A stretch of DNA of 64,000 bases from Fratercula arctica (lineage: Eukaryota; Chordata; Aves; Charadriiformes; Alcidae): NCBI GenBank assembly GCA_947846985.1, contig CANTUZ010000025.1:19590100-19654099 (forward strand), written 5' to 3'. Position 1 is the stretch's first letter, and each line of letters begins with the position of its first letter. The notes beneath the pieces are model-generated. The model was not told where the DNA came from. It ran no database searches and worked only from the letters and a program-made list of their open reading frames with translations. The translations under genes were made by a program, and so were the position numbers. Shown here in pieces: positions 34,724 to 47,153 of the stretch.

Positions 34724-36533
34724 AGAGACTCTTGCTCTTGACTCCTGCTTAGATGAATGATTTCTAAGGCTTTTCTTTTTGTGACAGCAATGAATTAGTC
34801 GATGTTTGTATTAAGCTTTCCTAAGTGCACTATTAAATGGGCAAAACTTCAACAATAAACAGGCTGACTGGCTCAGTGATAAATTGAAAAGCAGGGAAGG
34901 TGTGTATTTTTAGAGAGAAGAATCACTATGGAAATTGTCTGATTGCCATGCATTTGGAGAAGGGCTACGTGGAAAAATGCTTCAAATAGATACCAGACAT
35001 TAGCTGCTCTTAAATCAATGAGATGATTGTGCTTTGGAAAAAAATACTCATCTCGTCAATGCCTATCTTGTCCTAAGACTTGCCTAGGATCTAAGCAAAA
35101 CCTTTATGCTTTCTTTAAAAATCCTGTAAGTTCATCTTGTCATCATGACTTGCAAGCAGGATTGAATATTTTACCTGTCCCCTATATGAGAAAAAGATAA
35201 GGGCAATTAAAGATGCAAAGAAAAGGAAAGGAATCCTCACGGACCTTTACATTGTTTTGTCCAGGATTTGTGATATTATTAAAACATGAGTAAGAACAGA
35301 TGAATTCCTAATTTTCTCTCCTGTTTGCAATGTCAGAGGATCATATTTGTGAGTGATTGTTTCAGGTGAGAATGAATGGAATATTCATGGTGTTTCTGTC
35401 CAACAGTAAGTGGGACCTAAGTTCTCTCTATCGGTAGTTCAACCCTCTGTGTTTTCAGCCTGACAGACATCAGGGCACACTGGCAGTCCCGAGAGATAAT
35501 TATAAGCTTTTGAAGTCATCAGGCACATCACCACATCCGTTGAAAGCCTTGCATTATTGAGCTGAAGGTGAGGTTCAGGGTCTAGAGTGGCTTCCCAGCT
35601 CCACTGCTGGCTGGCTCTGACCTGCGGCAAACCTGCACCTCTTCTCTAAGCTGTGCAAATGAGATATTACCATCTGTCTCACAGGGGGTGTTAAGAAGCT
35701 TAATTCATTGGTGTTTGCAAAGTGTTTCTAGATCCTCGGATGGAAGTCTCTATAAACAAAGTATTACTAATTGCCAGCTTACACTGAATTGTAAAGTGAA
35801 AATAAGGATGTCTGGAGGAAAGAGGAGGGAAATTTTCTGATGAGCTGCATCAGTCTAGTGGCTTCAAGTTAAACAGTTTAAAGTCTGATTTCCCATTACC
35901 ATCATCTTAAAAATCTCCATTCATTTCTATTGGTGTAATATTTGACCTCCAGTTTACTTTGGGGAAAACCAAGGCACATCCGAGTCTACCAGTGGGGCCT
36001 CCTATACTAAAGAATAAATCATAGGCTTAATTCAGGTAATATCATTCCTGAATGTATACCATGAGCTTATGTTGCTTTAAATGGAATGAATCCTGATTTA
36101 CAGAATATGACTTCAGTGGTGCCATTCAATTTACACCAAAATATATTAGAAAAACAGTCTTGCACATCTTTATGGCTGAGAAGCACACCGTGGTACTAAT
36201 GTTCAGAGCATTGCAAAGCATATGGGTGGGGTTTTTTTGTTTGTATGGTTTAGTTTCATGGGTTTTGTCCTTTTCATTCAGCCCTGGCAGGAAAAAACAG
36301 ACTGGTTTATTCAGTTCTTTCCATTTTCTGAATTTCTGGCAATACCACAGCATGGTATTCGTGCTTAGGTTCCTAGTTAACTTTTTGTTGGCATTTTGGA
36401 AGGTATCAGGGATCAGAATAAGTTGGGCAACTTGTGTTGTTTGTATTTATAAGTTCTGTTATTTATATGCATTTTTCTGCAAAGCCTGATTCTTTAGGAC
36501 CAAGCTCTGTAATAGGTTTCTTCAAAAATTAAT
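34724..36533. other. Unique sequence without recognised gene
   Basis: About 1.8 kb between a CR1 tail and the solo LTR. I see no exon, RNA gene or repeat in it. Confidence 0.55.
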
Positions 36534-36538
36534 CATAG

Positions 36539-36884
36539 TGTCCTGGTTCCGGCAGGGACAGGGTTAAGTATTCCATGCCATGTGAGCCACGCCCACCCTG
36601 AGATTAAAAGGAGGGAGGGGGCGAGCAGTCGGGTTCGGAGCGGGCTGGCGCGTCCCGGGGCCGGACCGGCGGGGAGCGGCGGGGAGCGGCGGTTCCGTAT
36701 TCGCGTTTGTATATTTCTCTGTCGGTGTTGTTGTTGTTGTTTTCTTGTTCCCTTTGCTGTTCTGTTAAACTGCCTTTGTCTCAACCCAAGAGTTTTGCCT
36801 TTTTCTTTTGATCCTTCCCGTACCGGGAAGCGCTGGGCGAGCGACACGTGGTTCTTTGTTGCCATCTGAGGCCAAACCACGACA
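36539..36884 (+). repeat. Solo LTR (LTR-A family) with 5-bp target duplication
   Basis: A complete 346-bp LTR starting TGTCCTGG and ending CCACGACA. It is flanked by CATAG on both sides (36534-36538 and 36885-36889), so it is a real insertion whose internal part was lost by LTR-LTR recombination. A TATA-like ATTAAAAG is at 36603-36610. Compared with the two proviral LTRs it has an extra GCGGGGAGCG-type duplication and an expanded GTT run (about 36726-36742). It lies in the same orientation as both ERV copies. Confidence 0.96.
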
Positions 36885-39234
36885 CATAGAAATGGGAAGA
36901 AACTTACTTAGTGTTCTTTCACTCTTTAAAATACACCGCATTTTATTTTTTTCTCAAATCATACTGTTAAAAAAGTAGTGGATAGCCATTTCCCACTTGG
37001 CCTCCAAAGGGTGAAATCCTCGTCTGGTATAAATTGGCATAGCTCTATTCAAATCAAAGCGACTACATTAATTCTCTCCAGCTGAGGCTCCAGCCCTTAA
37101 AATACCAATGAGGAGAGCGAGTTTTGCACAGGATGGAGTTTTGGGCAGGGTGGAAGGTTTTGCTGTGTAACTTAGTTATGTGTCTAGGCTCAGGGCTGCA
37201 GGAAACTGTCTGTTTGACATTTGCAGCATACGCTGCAAATGCTTTGTCAGTTCAAGTTAACGCCTTTTGAATTCGAAGGTTGTTTACTTTCAGCTTGAAT
37301 GTGGATTTGCTTTCAGCCTCAATGGGAAACCTAACATAAGACCAGCCATCTATCTGAAATGGTATGAGAATTCCTGGGTTTGAACCAATAATGGAGATCA
37401 GGGACAAGTTCACCCCCTGTATAATCTCTGGAAAATTATTGACATGCTCCTTGTATTTCCGACCTGGGACCCAATCCCTCCGGTGCAGTGTGAGCAAGCA
37501 TAGACTTAAAAGATGAGACCTGTAAAGTGAACGTGGTCAACACCCCTTTCCAATGGTCACCTCTACAAACAAGCGTTGTTGCAGCCCTTTCTTCCTCCGC
37601 TCTGATTTACAACCTGTTTTCGCGTATAAATCGTGCACCTGTGAAGCGATCTGCTCCATCATCGCTGAAGCCTGTGATCTCAGGGGAGCGGTAAACAGCA
37701 CAAGTGAATGGGAACCCCCATCTCTCACCAGAATTTCCTGCAAGTGAATATCGATCCATGTGTTAGTCATAGGCAAGAGAATGGTGTAATAACTAGATTG
37801 ATTGGGTCTCTTTTTCAGAAAAGCTCAGGGCAAGATTTCTCAACTGTTGAAAGGGTCCAGATTTTTTACTTTCTTTCTTTCAAGCCAAAAGTTAAACCCA
37901 TTCTTCCCTCCCACCATCTAAACTAAGAAGCTGCACAAGAGCCAAGTTTTGACAAAAATGATCAGCATCCTGCAGCATTTAGCAGGATGTAATGAACAGA
38001 TGTTCCAAAGAGCACAGCATGTGATGGGCAATGGAGCTGCTACCGATTCACACATGTGGACACGAATGGGGACTTGGGCCTCCTGTACCCGTCTTGGTCG
38101 CCCACAAGAAGTGCCATCACCTTCAGTGAGAAAATACTTAGACTGTATATACTGTGCTGTCTAGAAGGCCATGCCCTTGTTTTGGAAACCTATGTAGTAA
38201 AAACTCTTGATCACACCTTTTCCACTGACTTCATCCATCATTTCTGTTGACTTGAATTGAGTTATCCTGATTTGTACCAGTAAAGACCCAAGTCTTGGTC
38301 TCCAAACCACTTGGATGAGCTGAAGATCATTGCTTGAGTAATTAATAAATAATAGGAAAGGTAGGAAAAAAGACTACAAGAAATCATGTAGGAAGAACAT
38401 CATCTGGTCTTTAACAGCAAAACATTCATTCTTTACTACACGTAGAGTGAACGTATGTGCTTTTAACCTTCCCGAGGTGAATAGTCCAGGGACATAGGCT
38501 ATCTGGCAACATCCTTAAAAGCACACTGGTCTGATTGTGATCTTCCTTACACATTGAGCAATATTACTTGAGATATCCTGGTGTAAATCCAGCCAGAGAT
38601 CAAAACCAGCCTTGCAACAGCCCTATTTGTCCAGAGGACTTCAGCAAAACATACCGCTTTCATCCCAACAGCACCATCCCTGGGCTATTTTACCTCAATT
38701 ACACTCTGATTTAAGAAAACTGGAGGGCACTGGATCATGTTCAAACTGTTTCCTTTCTTCCTTCTCTGTGAAATTAGGGCTACTGCAGATCTGATGAGTT
38801 TCCATATTGGGTGGTGAAACAAGACTCTCTTCTAAGTCCTTATTTTGTATATTGATTCAATAGTGTTTACTGACTAATAACCACCCAAGGCTAACAGGCT
38901 CATTTGAGCTGGGAATGCTGCGATCTTGCATGTTATCTGTGGTAAGAATAGCCAGCTTACAGATAAATAGTCTGCTTAAAGTGGGAGAAATCAGGTCTTG
39001 TAGTCCTCTCTTAGGGAAGCCAGCTTTTTTTTCTGCCAGTTTTCAGGGATTCGTGTTTTCTTTTAAAGTTTTCCATACAATCACAGCACTGTTTTTCCTT
39101 ATTTCCCTCGTATGTATGCAGTCATGAGAACCAGAATGGCTTGACATTAAATAAGCACAGTTCAACCTTCAAGTCAAAGACTTTGTGGTTTTAGGTTTTG
39201 CTTGGAACCAGAAGCAGAAGAGCCAAAACACTGT

Positions 39235-39297
39235 GAAGAAGAAGAAGAAAAGAAGAAGAAGAAGAAGAAGAAGAAGAAGAAGAAGAAGAAGAAGAAA
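39235..39297 (+). repeat. (GAA)n trinucleotide tract
   Basis: About 63 bp of GAA repeats with a few AAAAG interruptions. All-purine on one strand, so it can form triplex (H-DNA) structures. An apparent poly-Arg frame across it is only a translation of the repeat. Confidence 0.93.
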
Positions 39298-41080
39298 AGC
39301 TGTTTTTGTGGTATTTTTGGCATGGGCGACTACTCTTAGAGATACTGGAAATCATGCAAGAAGGGTCTGTTTTTAAGACATTTCCAGCCCTGCTCTGAAG
39401 ACTGAGGGCTGCATGTAGGGATCTTTATCCAAAACAAACCACCCAACCTTTTGTAGTTTACCCATCACTATTAGTGATTTCCCCCTCTGCATCTCTCCCC
39501 ATGCACTTGTGCACGCACACAAGTTCTTTGACACATCCTAAAAGCTTTTCCTTGCTGGTAACATTTTAATTGCCTCTTCAGCAAGATTTTATCCTCGGTG
39601 AAGAAAAAGAACAATGCGATGAAGTGCCTTGTGCTGCCTGAAGGATTTCCTTTCCTCAACCTAACCACACACATAGGGATTGCTTTCCTCCCCCTTCTTT
39701 GCCACATCTTCTCCGTGTTTTGTACAATTGTTTTCTTTCTTTTCCAGCCTGGAAAAAAACAACGTTCCCCCCTCCCTGGCAGCATGGGTGACAGAGATGT
39801 AGAAATCAGCACAGTGTCAGCAAGAGTTTAGCCCCACAGCTGGGACCTGAACTTTCAGCAGTGGAGCACAGCACTGGCTCACTGCACTAAAGCAAGCCAG
39901 ATTGATACAAAGTGCTTGCTCACCCTGGAAAGGGAAGCATCAGAAGCCAGTTGATAAAAAACTTTAGGCACCATCTATTGTGAGCTTACAGTGGCAAAGG
40001 CTAAGGTTTTCCTGGGAAAGATCACCATGGAGTGTATATTTACTGTTGTAACCCCCAAAATGACACAATATTTGGATGCTCGCTGCACTGGGGGGATATA
40101 GCATTGGGGCAGTGCAGATTTTAGAGCTGTTGAAGCAGGAGATGGAGTGCGTGGACTCAACGTACTGCATACTGTGTGAAGTTTTCACCTCTGAAGACCT
40201 GAACAATCATGTCTGCCATGAGTTAATGTGCTTAGAAAGAAGATGCTAAAATATTCTTTCCCACTCCAGTTTGCAACTGAGAACTTGTTAGTCAGTAATA
40301 TCTTTTATTTATAGCGCCTTTCGACTCAAAGGATCTGAAAGCCTCTATCTGGGAGTTACTTCAATGAGCTACAGATACCTCAGTTGGGAATGCTTCTCTG
40401 CGTGGGCCTCAAACTGAGGTTTCAGGGTCTGCTTTGCCATGGACACATGTGAGGGACCCGGTCTGCCTTGCCAAATGCCAGCACTTGGTACTAAAGGCTG
40501 GAGGGAAGGGCAAGAAACCCACCCTAAGCCTGAGGAATAGCAAAGAGAGAAAACAGGCATGTAAACCAGCTGAGAGAGAGGATTCGGATGGATACTGGCT
40601 GACTTTGGAAGCAGACGTTGGGAGGAACCATTGCCAACACTGGATGACATCCTTATGCAAAGGGCCTGGGAAAGCGAAACCACAACTCAGAAGAGGGGAT
40701 TTGGTTGCCCTACTTGGATATTGATCTATCCAACCCAGCCAGCCCCAGCTGTGCTGCGGTGGCCCGGAGAAAGCTCCAATGTGGACCTTGCGCAGGGGGG
40801 ACATCCCAGTGACAGAGGTGCTCTGAAGGGCATAGGCCCGAGGCTCAGTTTAAGTATGCAAACACACATGTCCCTTAATGAGTGCAGTCACAGCAGAGCA
40901 TCTGCTTATTTTAAGTCCACTTCAGTGCCTGCCCATCATCTGCTTCACATGCAGCAGCTGGCGGCGGCCGAAGGACCAGCTCCTCCATGTGGCTCCTGGC
41001 AGTGAGAGGGTGTCATCCAGCCCTCTGCTTTCCTCCTGTGTTATGCATGCAGGCAAGGGAAGCAAAAATCAGACCAACTG

Positions 41081-41896
41081 ATGCATTTACAATTCCAGCC
41101 TGCGATTTCTGCTTCATCCACAGCCAGGCAAGATTTTGCCAAGATACATATTAGGCAGTTACTCAGGACACTGCTGTTTTGTCTGTACCACCCCAAGCAT
41201 GCTGTCTGTCTGTCTCCTGGTCTGTCTCTGCGACACCGCTTTCAAACCGGTTGCTCTGCTATTTCCCAGGGTGTCCAGAGCGTGTTCGGTGAGAACCAGA
41301 CTTTTCCTGGCACTTTTGCTGGGCCTCTGGAGGGACTTGTTGCCACAGGGAGTGGAGGCACCGGGTGCCCATCTGTTTCACTGCCCTCTAACTCCCGTGG
41401 CTTCCAAAGACTCCTGATGTGTCTCAGTGGACAAAGCAGTCCAACCAAGCTTATAAAAATCCCCCGGGACACCAACAGCTGCCTACGGGGCCATACCCTG
41501 CTCTGGGTCTCCAGCCTGGCTTGCATCTTAATGCATTCATGCCAGCGTGCTAAAATCCTCAGCGCATCTCTCCTCCCTCCATGTCCTTCCCAAGCCATCC
41601 CCAGCATCAGCATTATTATATTTTTTCTCCAAATCTCTTTCCTCCAGGCACCAGACAAGGTGCATTTTACACCACTTTGTCTCTGTCATGCAAATGCCAG
41701 TGTTTCAAACTCTGGTTTAATTGGAGTCACGTCACTGGCTGAAAGTTGGGTCTCTCAGGTCCTTTCCATGGAGAACATGTGCTTTACTTCAACCTCTTTT
41801 CTACCTCCCAACCAAACCTGTTTCCTCCCTCTGTCATGGAGGGGGCTGGGGCTTGCACATCCTGGCATGCACAAGGGTCATATTGCCTGCTTTTAG
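41081..41896 (+). other. Open frame of 271 codons, unrecognised, probably not a gene
   Basis: It starts at an ATG and is the longest open frame outside transposons. The residue make-up (many Ser, Leu, Pro, Cys) is that of random GC-rich sequence; I see no domain, signal or repeat, and no splice or promoter context. It is recorded only because of its length. Confidence 0.12.
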
Positions 41897-42426
41897 GGCA
41901 TCTCTCACTTTCTCCTCCTTCCTCAGAGAAGAGCATACATATGTTGTGTGTACATATGGGTTGTTCCCCCCCCTTCTTGGTCCATCGAGTGTTATATCAT
42001 GTTTCGCTCCCTTTGGTGCTCCTTCCACACATGATGCTTTGGATTTGTGGGTGGGAGTGGGAGGCAGCCCCTCTATGGACAAGCTAAGAGGGAAAAAGGG
42101 AAGAAAAAAACTAAAAAGAAAAAAAAGGGAATAAATATTTGGGAGGAGGGCATTTAAGAGGAGAGAAAAACAAATCAAAGCTGGTGCCAGGCTGGAACCA
42201 GCAGCTGGTTGCCAGTGCAACAGGCTGAAAAGTTATTGGTGGAAGCTCTCAGTGCCACGTTTGGGTTGCTTAAAAATATACACCCTTCTTCCCTTGTTAT
42301 TCCGCCTCTGTTTTTCTTCCGGCCCCATAAGCAGGAGGAGGAATTCGGTTGCCAAACGCAAGCTTGCAGGAAGTTTGTATTTACAGAAATGCCAAGGGAT
42401 GCAAACGGAGTGTGCCCTGCCCTGTG

Positions 42427-42452
42427 ACACGTGTGTGTGCACACACACGTGT
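42427..42452. repeat. 26-bp perfect palindrome of alternating purine/pyrimidine
   Basis: The 13 bases 42427-42439 are the exact reverse complement of 42440-42452 (CACGTG words at both ends, GTGTGCACAC at the centre). Purine and pyrimidine alternate without a break from 42427 to 42456, so both cruciform and Z-DNA are possible. Confidence 0.8.
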
Positions 42453-42769
42453 GCACTTGTGAGCACTGCAGCTTGCCTGCGCTTGGGCAGCTGTGATCTG
42501 GGTTGGACCTGCCAGGCGTGTTGTGGGTGCAGTGGCTCTCCACTCCGAGGAAATGCCAGTGTATTGGCAACCATGGCACAATTTTTGTTTGCCGATGTGA
42601 GAGGAGGAGGTGGGAGGGCTGGGGATGGAGGAGAAAGGGGGGGAGGTGGAAGGTTGTAACGCTTGGCTGGAAAACTTTGGAGGAGTACAAAGGAGAGAGC
42701 AATGAAAAAGGGTGTGTGTGTTGGGGGGGAAGGAGGCTGTGAACTGGCTGCTGTGGAGGTGGGAGGAGA

Positions 42770-43110
42770 TTTATGTTTGCCGAGTGGGTTTGGTTGGGAG
42801 TGGGCTGGGAGGGTGCGGGGTGCTGTGAGGAGGCTGACAGCCCTGGCGGCAAAGTGGCGGGGCTTTATTTTTCCTCCTTTCTTTCCTCCTCCCTCCACTG
42901 GGTGCTCAGAGTAGAAGGCAAGACAAAAAGCTCAACCGGTGCCAAGAAGGAGCTGCAGCGACTCGAAAATGGCACTCTGCACCACACTAATATTTCGAAG
43001 CTGGACTGCACTGGAGAGCAGCGAAATGTGCCGGGAATGAGAATGGCTGCATCCGCGGGGATGCCGGTTGGGCTCAAGGGTGTTGTCCCACCTCTCTGCT
43101 TCCCCTTCGC
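42770..43110. promoter_or_regulatory. CpG-richer segment, candidate regulatory element or first exon
   Basis: CpG dinucleotides are clearly denser here than in the surrounding DNA (for example GCCGAG, GGCGGC, GGCGGGGC, ACCGGT, CCGCGG, GCCGG), with a GGCGGGGC GC-box-like word upstream of CTTTATTTTT at about 42856-42873. This could be a small CpG island. No product can be named. Confidence 0.25.
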
Positions 43111-44929
43111 CTTTTAAATCTGACCCTCTTTTCCCCCTTCATCCATCCCTCAGCGATATTTAGGGGTTCTGGGAAAAAAAGGGGGCCCTTGCTGGGGACT
43201 TGGGGTAGAGAGGGAGCAGAAAGGGGACAGCCCCTTGCACCCTGAGGCTGGTGCAGCATGGGAAGCATCTGGCAGAAACGCTCTGCTCATAGCCAGTCTC
43301 TAGCCCATGTGTGTCTGTTACGATGCTTGCTGGAAAGGATTATAAGCAGACAAGGAGCACGTGTGCTCATCTCCTCCTGCCATCTTCGTATTGGGGAGGG
43401 ATTTTTATTTTTTTTAAATTTTCTTCCTAGGGAGGAAGAGAAGACTTGATTCCCAGGGAGTTTTCTGATTGTTTTCCTGTTGCCACTCCTTCCCCTCCCC
43501 CTTGCTGTCCTCCTCCTCCTCTCTCTGTACCCACAAGGCTGCTCTCGTGGCTCTGTATCCTGATACAAGGTTACTTGTAGGACATGCAAATCCCTGCAAG
43601 GTGCAACGTTGTCTGCGTCGGTTCCCCTCCACCTCTCATTTGCTGGGGGATGAGGCAACTTCCAGGCATCTGCATGGCTCAGCTGAGTACCTGGTTAATG
43701 CAGTGTCGGTGCTTTGGTTGCAAAAGCCCCTTCCTGCAAAGCCTGCCTGGATAAAACAAACAAAAATAATTATATAGGGCTGAAACTTCAACAACAGTTC
43801 ATAAGGTTGATTAATTTGCAAGGGATGGGCTGGAGTTTTGCTGTGATTTTTGTCTGAAAGAAAAGGTTTTGCCCTGTGTTGGTCCCTTCTTCCCTCCATT
43901 CACAGGCTAGGAAAAGGTACATAAAAGTACATTGTGGGGTTTTTTTGATGGGGTTTTGATTTAAAACCTTTTTAAAGTTATTGCCAGCACAAGCATTCTT
44001 GTAGTAGTTCAATAGTTGAAGCTGAATGCAAAGATTTTCTCCCCACCACACACATGCTCCTTTCTGGTTCTGAAGTTTTAGGTTGGCTTTACAGAAATTG
44101 GAGACTGCAGAAAGAGAAAATCCCTGATTTTGGGTTTGAAAATGGGTCCAGATCCTGTTTTAACAGCAGTTTTAGCACTCACACAGCCAGCAGGTCAAGT
44201 TCAAAGAGACCTTTCTGTAGCATGGGCAGAGGCTCATTAACTTGCTGCATCTCAGAAACTTGTGGGTTGTTGGGTTGCTAGCTTGGCCCAGTTTGTAGTC
44301 CCAGGTGTGGAATGATCCCTGTGACTTCTCTCTCACCTGAAAACCATGCCCTAGTATATATCCAAATGACTTCAAATCTCACCATTGGTTTCAGACACGT
44401 AGACCTGGTTTTGGAGCATCTAATACTGCTCAAGCAATGCCTTTTGGAAATATTGTGATAAACAGTGGGCAATTTAGGGAGACTTAAAGGTGTTATCCAG
44501 CCTGCTTTCCTCACCCTCTTCTTCTCACAGATCCTCACAGATCAATGGTCCTTCCTCTGTGGAGGATCGAAAGCTCAGTCCCAAATTAATGTTGATAGGA
44601 TGTGCACTCATTTCTGAGGTGACGCTAGCAGGTTTTGTATAGAGTAGGACATCTGCAGCAACTGATCCCCTTCTCTTCCTCCTTTCAGCTGTGCCTTGAA
44701 CCATGTAGTTGCTGCAGCTCAATTTGGGCTTGCACAGAGGAGATGCTGTCGTTTCTTCTTTCTCGTTCTTTGTCACAAGTATGTAGTGCTTGGCTCAGGA
44801 AAACTTGGGGAGGGTGAAGAAACCATAGCAAATATCAACAAAAGGGTTGTCCAAGTAACTTGGAGTAATCTGTGTACCATTGTACCTTCCACCTGATTCT
44901 ACCTTTTCTTTGTGTCATATTCCAATCAG

Positions 44930-45104
44930 CCATTGGAATAATCTCCCCAGGGAAGTGGTGGATTCCCCGTCATTGGACACTTTTAAGATTCAGCTGGACA
45001 GGGTGCTAGAGCATCTTGTCTGGACTGTGCTTCTGCCAAGAAAGGTTGGACCAGATGATACTTGAGGTCCCTTCCAACCTGGTATTCTATGATTCTATGA
45101 TTCG
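44930..45104 (+). mobile_element. CR1 LINE 3' end, old fragment (about 175 bp)
   Basis: It contains a worn C-terminal ORF2 segment (WNNLPREVVDSPS in the forward frame), the 3' block (GGACCAGATGATACTTGAGG) and an ATTCTATGATTCTATGATTC tail. It differs more from the other copies than they do from each other, suggesting an older or different CR1 subfamily. Confidence 0.9.
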
Positions 45105-46625
45105 TGAATAAAGTATACGCATAAAAATATGTGGGTTTGTATTCACGCATGTGCTTGCTGTTTGCTTTTCAATTGCCTCTTTGGACTTAATGAGATGAGT
45201 TGTGTTTTTAAGCTACCATCCTCACCAAGGGCACACACCATGCAGACCTTGCCTGAATTTCACAGAAGTCCTTGCTGATAGTTTTGGCTGCAGCTGTGAC
45301 ACTTTCTTTGGCCACAACCTCCTCTTTTTAACCTGAGATCCCTGACCATGGGATGCTAACCTACAAAAGCAAATGCCAGGAGTGGGGATTAAAGCCCACA
45401 TCAAAGTGAGCAAATGAGACCCTGGCAATTGTCCTAACCTGCCATGCACCTGCACAGAGCATGGCTCGCACTTTTAAATGTGGAGCCGGCTTGTGTTTAC
45501 TACTGATTTAAACCTCTCAATACTTCAGTTACCAAATAAAAATTCCCAACAGATCTATAGAGAGGATCTCAAAGATATGGACAAATATTAAGGTGGACCA
45601 ACAGCATCCATGTGCTCAAAGTAGCAATGTGGTGTTTGTTATTCAGGAAGGTAAACTGAGGACAGTAAATGAAGAGACCTTCCTAAACCTTTGTATTTCA
45701 GAACGCAGACCTCTTTCACTTCCTCGATGTCTTGGCAATGCTCAGGAGTAAGGGAGCTTGTCCATCTTGGGACAAAAATGTTACTCTTGTACTGTCCAAA
45801 TGGTCCAAGTAAGCCATCTGGGCAGCTTGGTCATACTTCCCAAGGAGCATTGCAAGGCACTGACAAGGCAGCTGGATGTCTTTGTCTTTATTTTTCCCTG
45901 TATGAAAGAAGTATCTTTGGATGTATTTCACTGAAACATGATGTCTCATGAATCTCAAATTGCTTCCTTCAAATCCTTCATCCTTTTAACACTTTATAAT
46001 GAGAAATGTTGTCTGCTTGGAGTTGTTAGGAGATGACTTGTGTCTAGAAGGGTTAATCTGGAGGACTCTTCAAAGACTATCTTTCACCCCTTCTCCCCAC
46101 ACCTTCCCCACTCTTAGTCTTTTATTTTTTTGGTCCGGTAACCTCACATTTCTGTAATCTAAATGTGCAAATGCTTTGCAGTCATGGTCCAGTAGCTGGG
46201 TTAATCTCAGACCCCTGGAGTGGCAGATGGCTGATTTGTTGCTGATTACAGTTACAGAGAATCGTGCCACCTATTATTTTTGCACAGGCTGGTGCTTAAA
46301 AGGATGCCTTGGGCAAAATCAGTGAAAAGCAAAGCAGAGAAAACACTCTCTGATCTGCATCACCACAGGTGAAAATGTAAAATATTTCACCTTTGTGTGA
46401 AGGGCTTGAAAGGTGGACAAACAGGGGAGAGGAGGCAGGAGGGGAAGAAGGGGAGAGGAAGATCTCATTTTTGTACCAGAAATGCAGAAGCACGCGGCAG
46501 AGTGGGTTTGCTGCAGTCACGATCTTGAATCACAAGCACTTACCCTGTTTTAATGGTTTTGCAATGTGGTAATCCTTGGCTTTGGCTCCCTGCTTTAACT
46601 CTTAAACAAAGCAAGCGGGTTGGCA
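45105..46625. other. Unique sequence without recognised gene
   Basis: About 1.5 kb between two CR1 elements of opposite orientation. No exon, RNA gene or simple repeat of note was seen. Confidence 0.55.
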
Positions 46626-46706
46626 TCACGGAACCACGAAATTTTCAGAGTTGGAAGGGATCTCTAGGGATTATCTAGTCCAACTCCCCTGCTAAAGCAG
46701 GATTGC

Positions 46707-47153
46707 CTAGAGCACATTACTCAGGACTGCATCCAGGTGGGTCTTGAAAGTCTCCAGAGAAGGGGACTCCACAACCTCCCTGGGCAGCCTGTTCCAGTGC
46801 TCTGTCACCCTCACCGTAAAGAAGTTTTTTCTCATATTTGATTGGAACTTCCTATGTTCCAGCTTGTGCCCATTACCACTCGTCCTGTTACTGGGAAAAA
46901 CCACTGAAAAGAGTCTGGCTCCACCCTCCTTAAACCCGCCCTTTAGATACTTGTAAACATTAATAAGGTCTCCCCTCAGCCTTCTTTTCTCCAGGCTAAA
47001 GAGTCCCAGCTCTCTCAGCCTTTCCTCATAAGGGAGATGCTCCAATCCCTCAATCATCTTTGTTGCCCTATGCTGGACTCTCTCCAGTAGTTCCCTGTCT
47101 CTCTTGAACTGGGGAGCCCAGAACTGGACACAGTATTCCAGTTGTGGCCTCAC
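46707..47153 (-). pseudogene. CR1 ORF2 C-terminal part (thumb and tail)
   Basis: About 148 residues from RPQLEYC to the normal ORF2 stop, closely matching the fragment at 34184-34630, with [14 protein letters not shown] near its end. It lies in a different frame from the upstream reverse transcriptase because of the deletion junction near 47160. Confidence 0.88.

Larger units (their letters stand above)
36890..44929. other. Unique sequence without recognised gene; GC-rich zone at about 40.4-43.5 kb
   Basis: About 8 kb with no recognised exon. The GC-rich zone permits long open frames on both strands (for example 41081-41896 plus, 42233-42898 minus), but the overlapping frames and compositional bias argue that most are spurious. 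A GAA tract, a 26-bp palindrome and a CpG-denser segment are listed separately. An A/G-rich run lies at about 42087-42130. Confidence 0.55.

Noticed and set aside
39185..39376. Frame with a long poly-Arg run
   Set aside because: It is just the GAA tract read in one frame.
42175..42898. Two overlapping minus-strand frames of over 220 codons, Pro/Ser-rich
   Set aside because: Several frames are open at once in GC-rich, stop-poor sequence; no domain, start context or splice sites support either.
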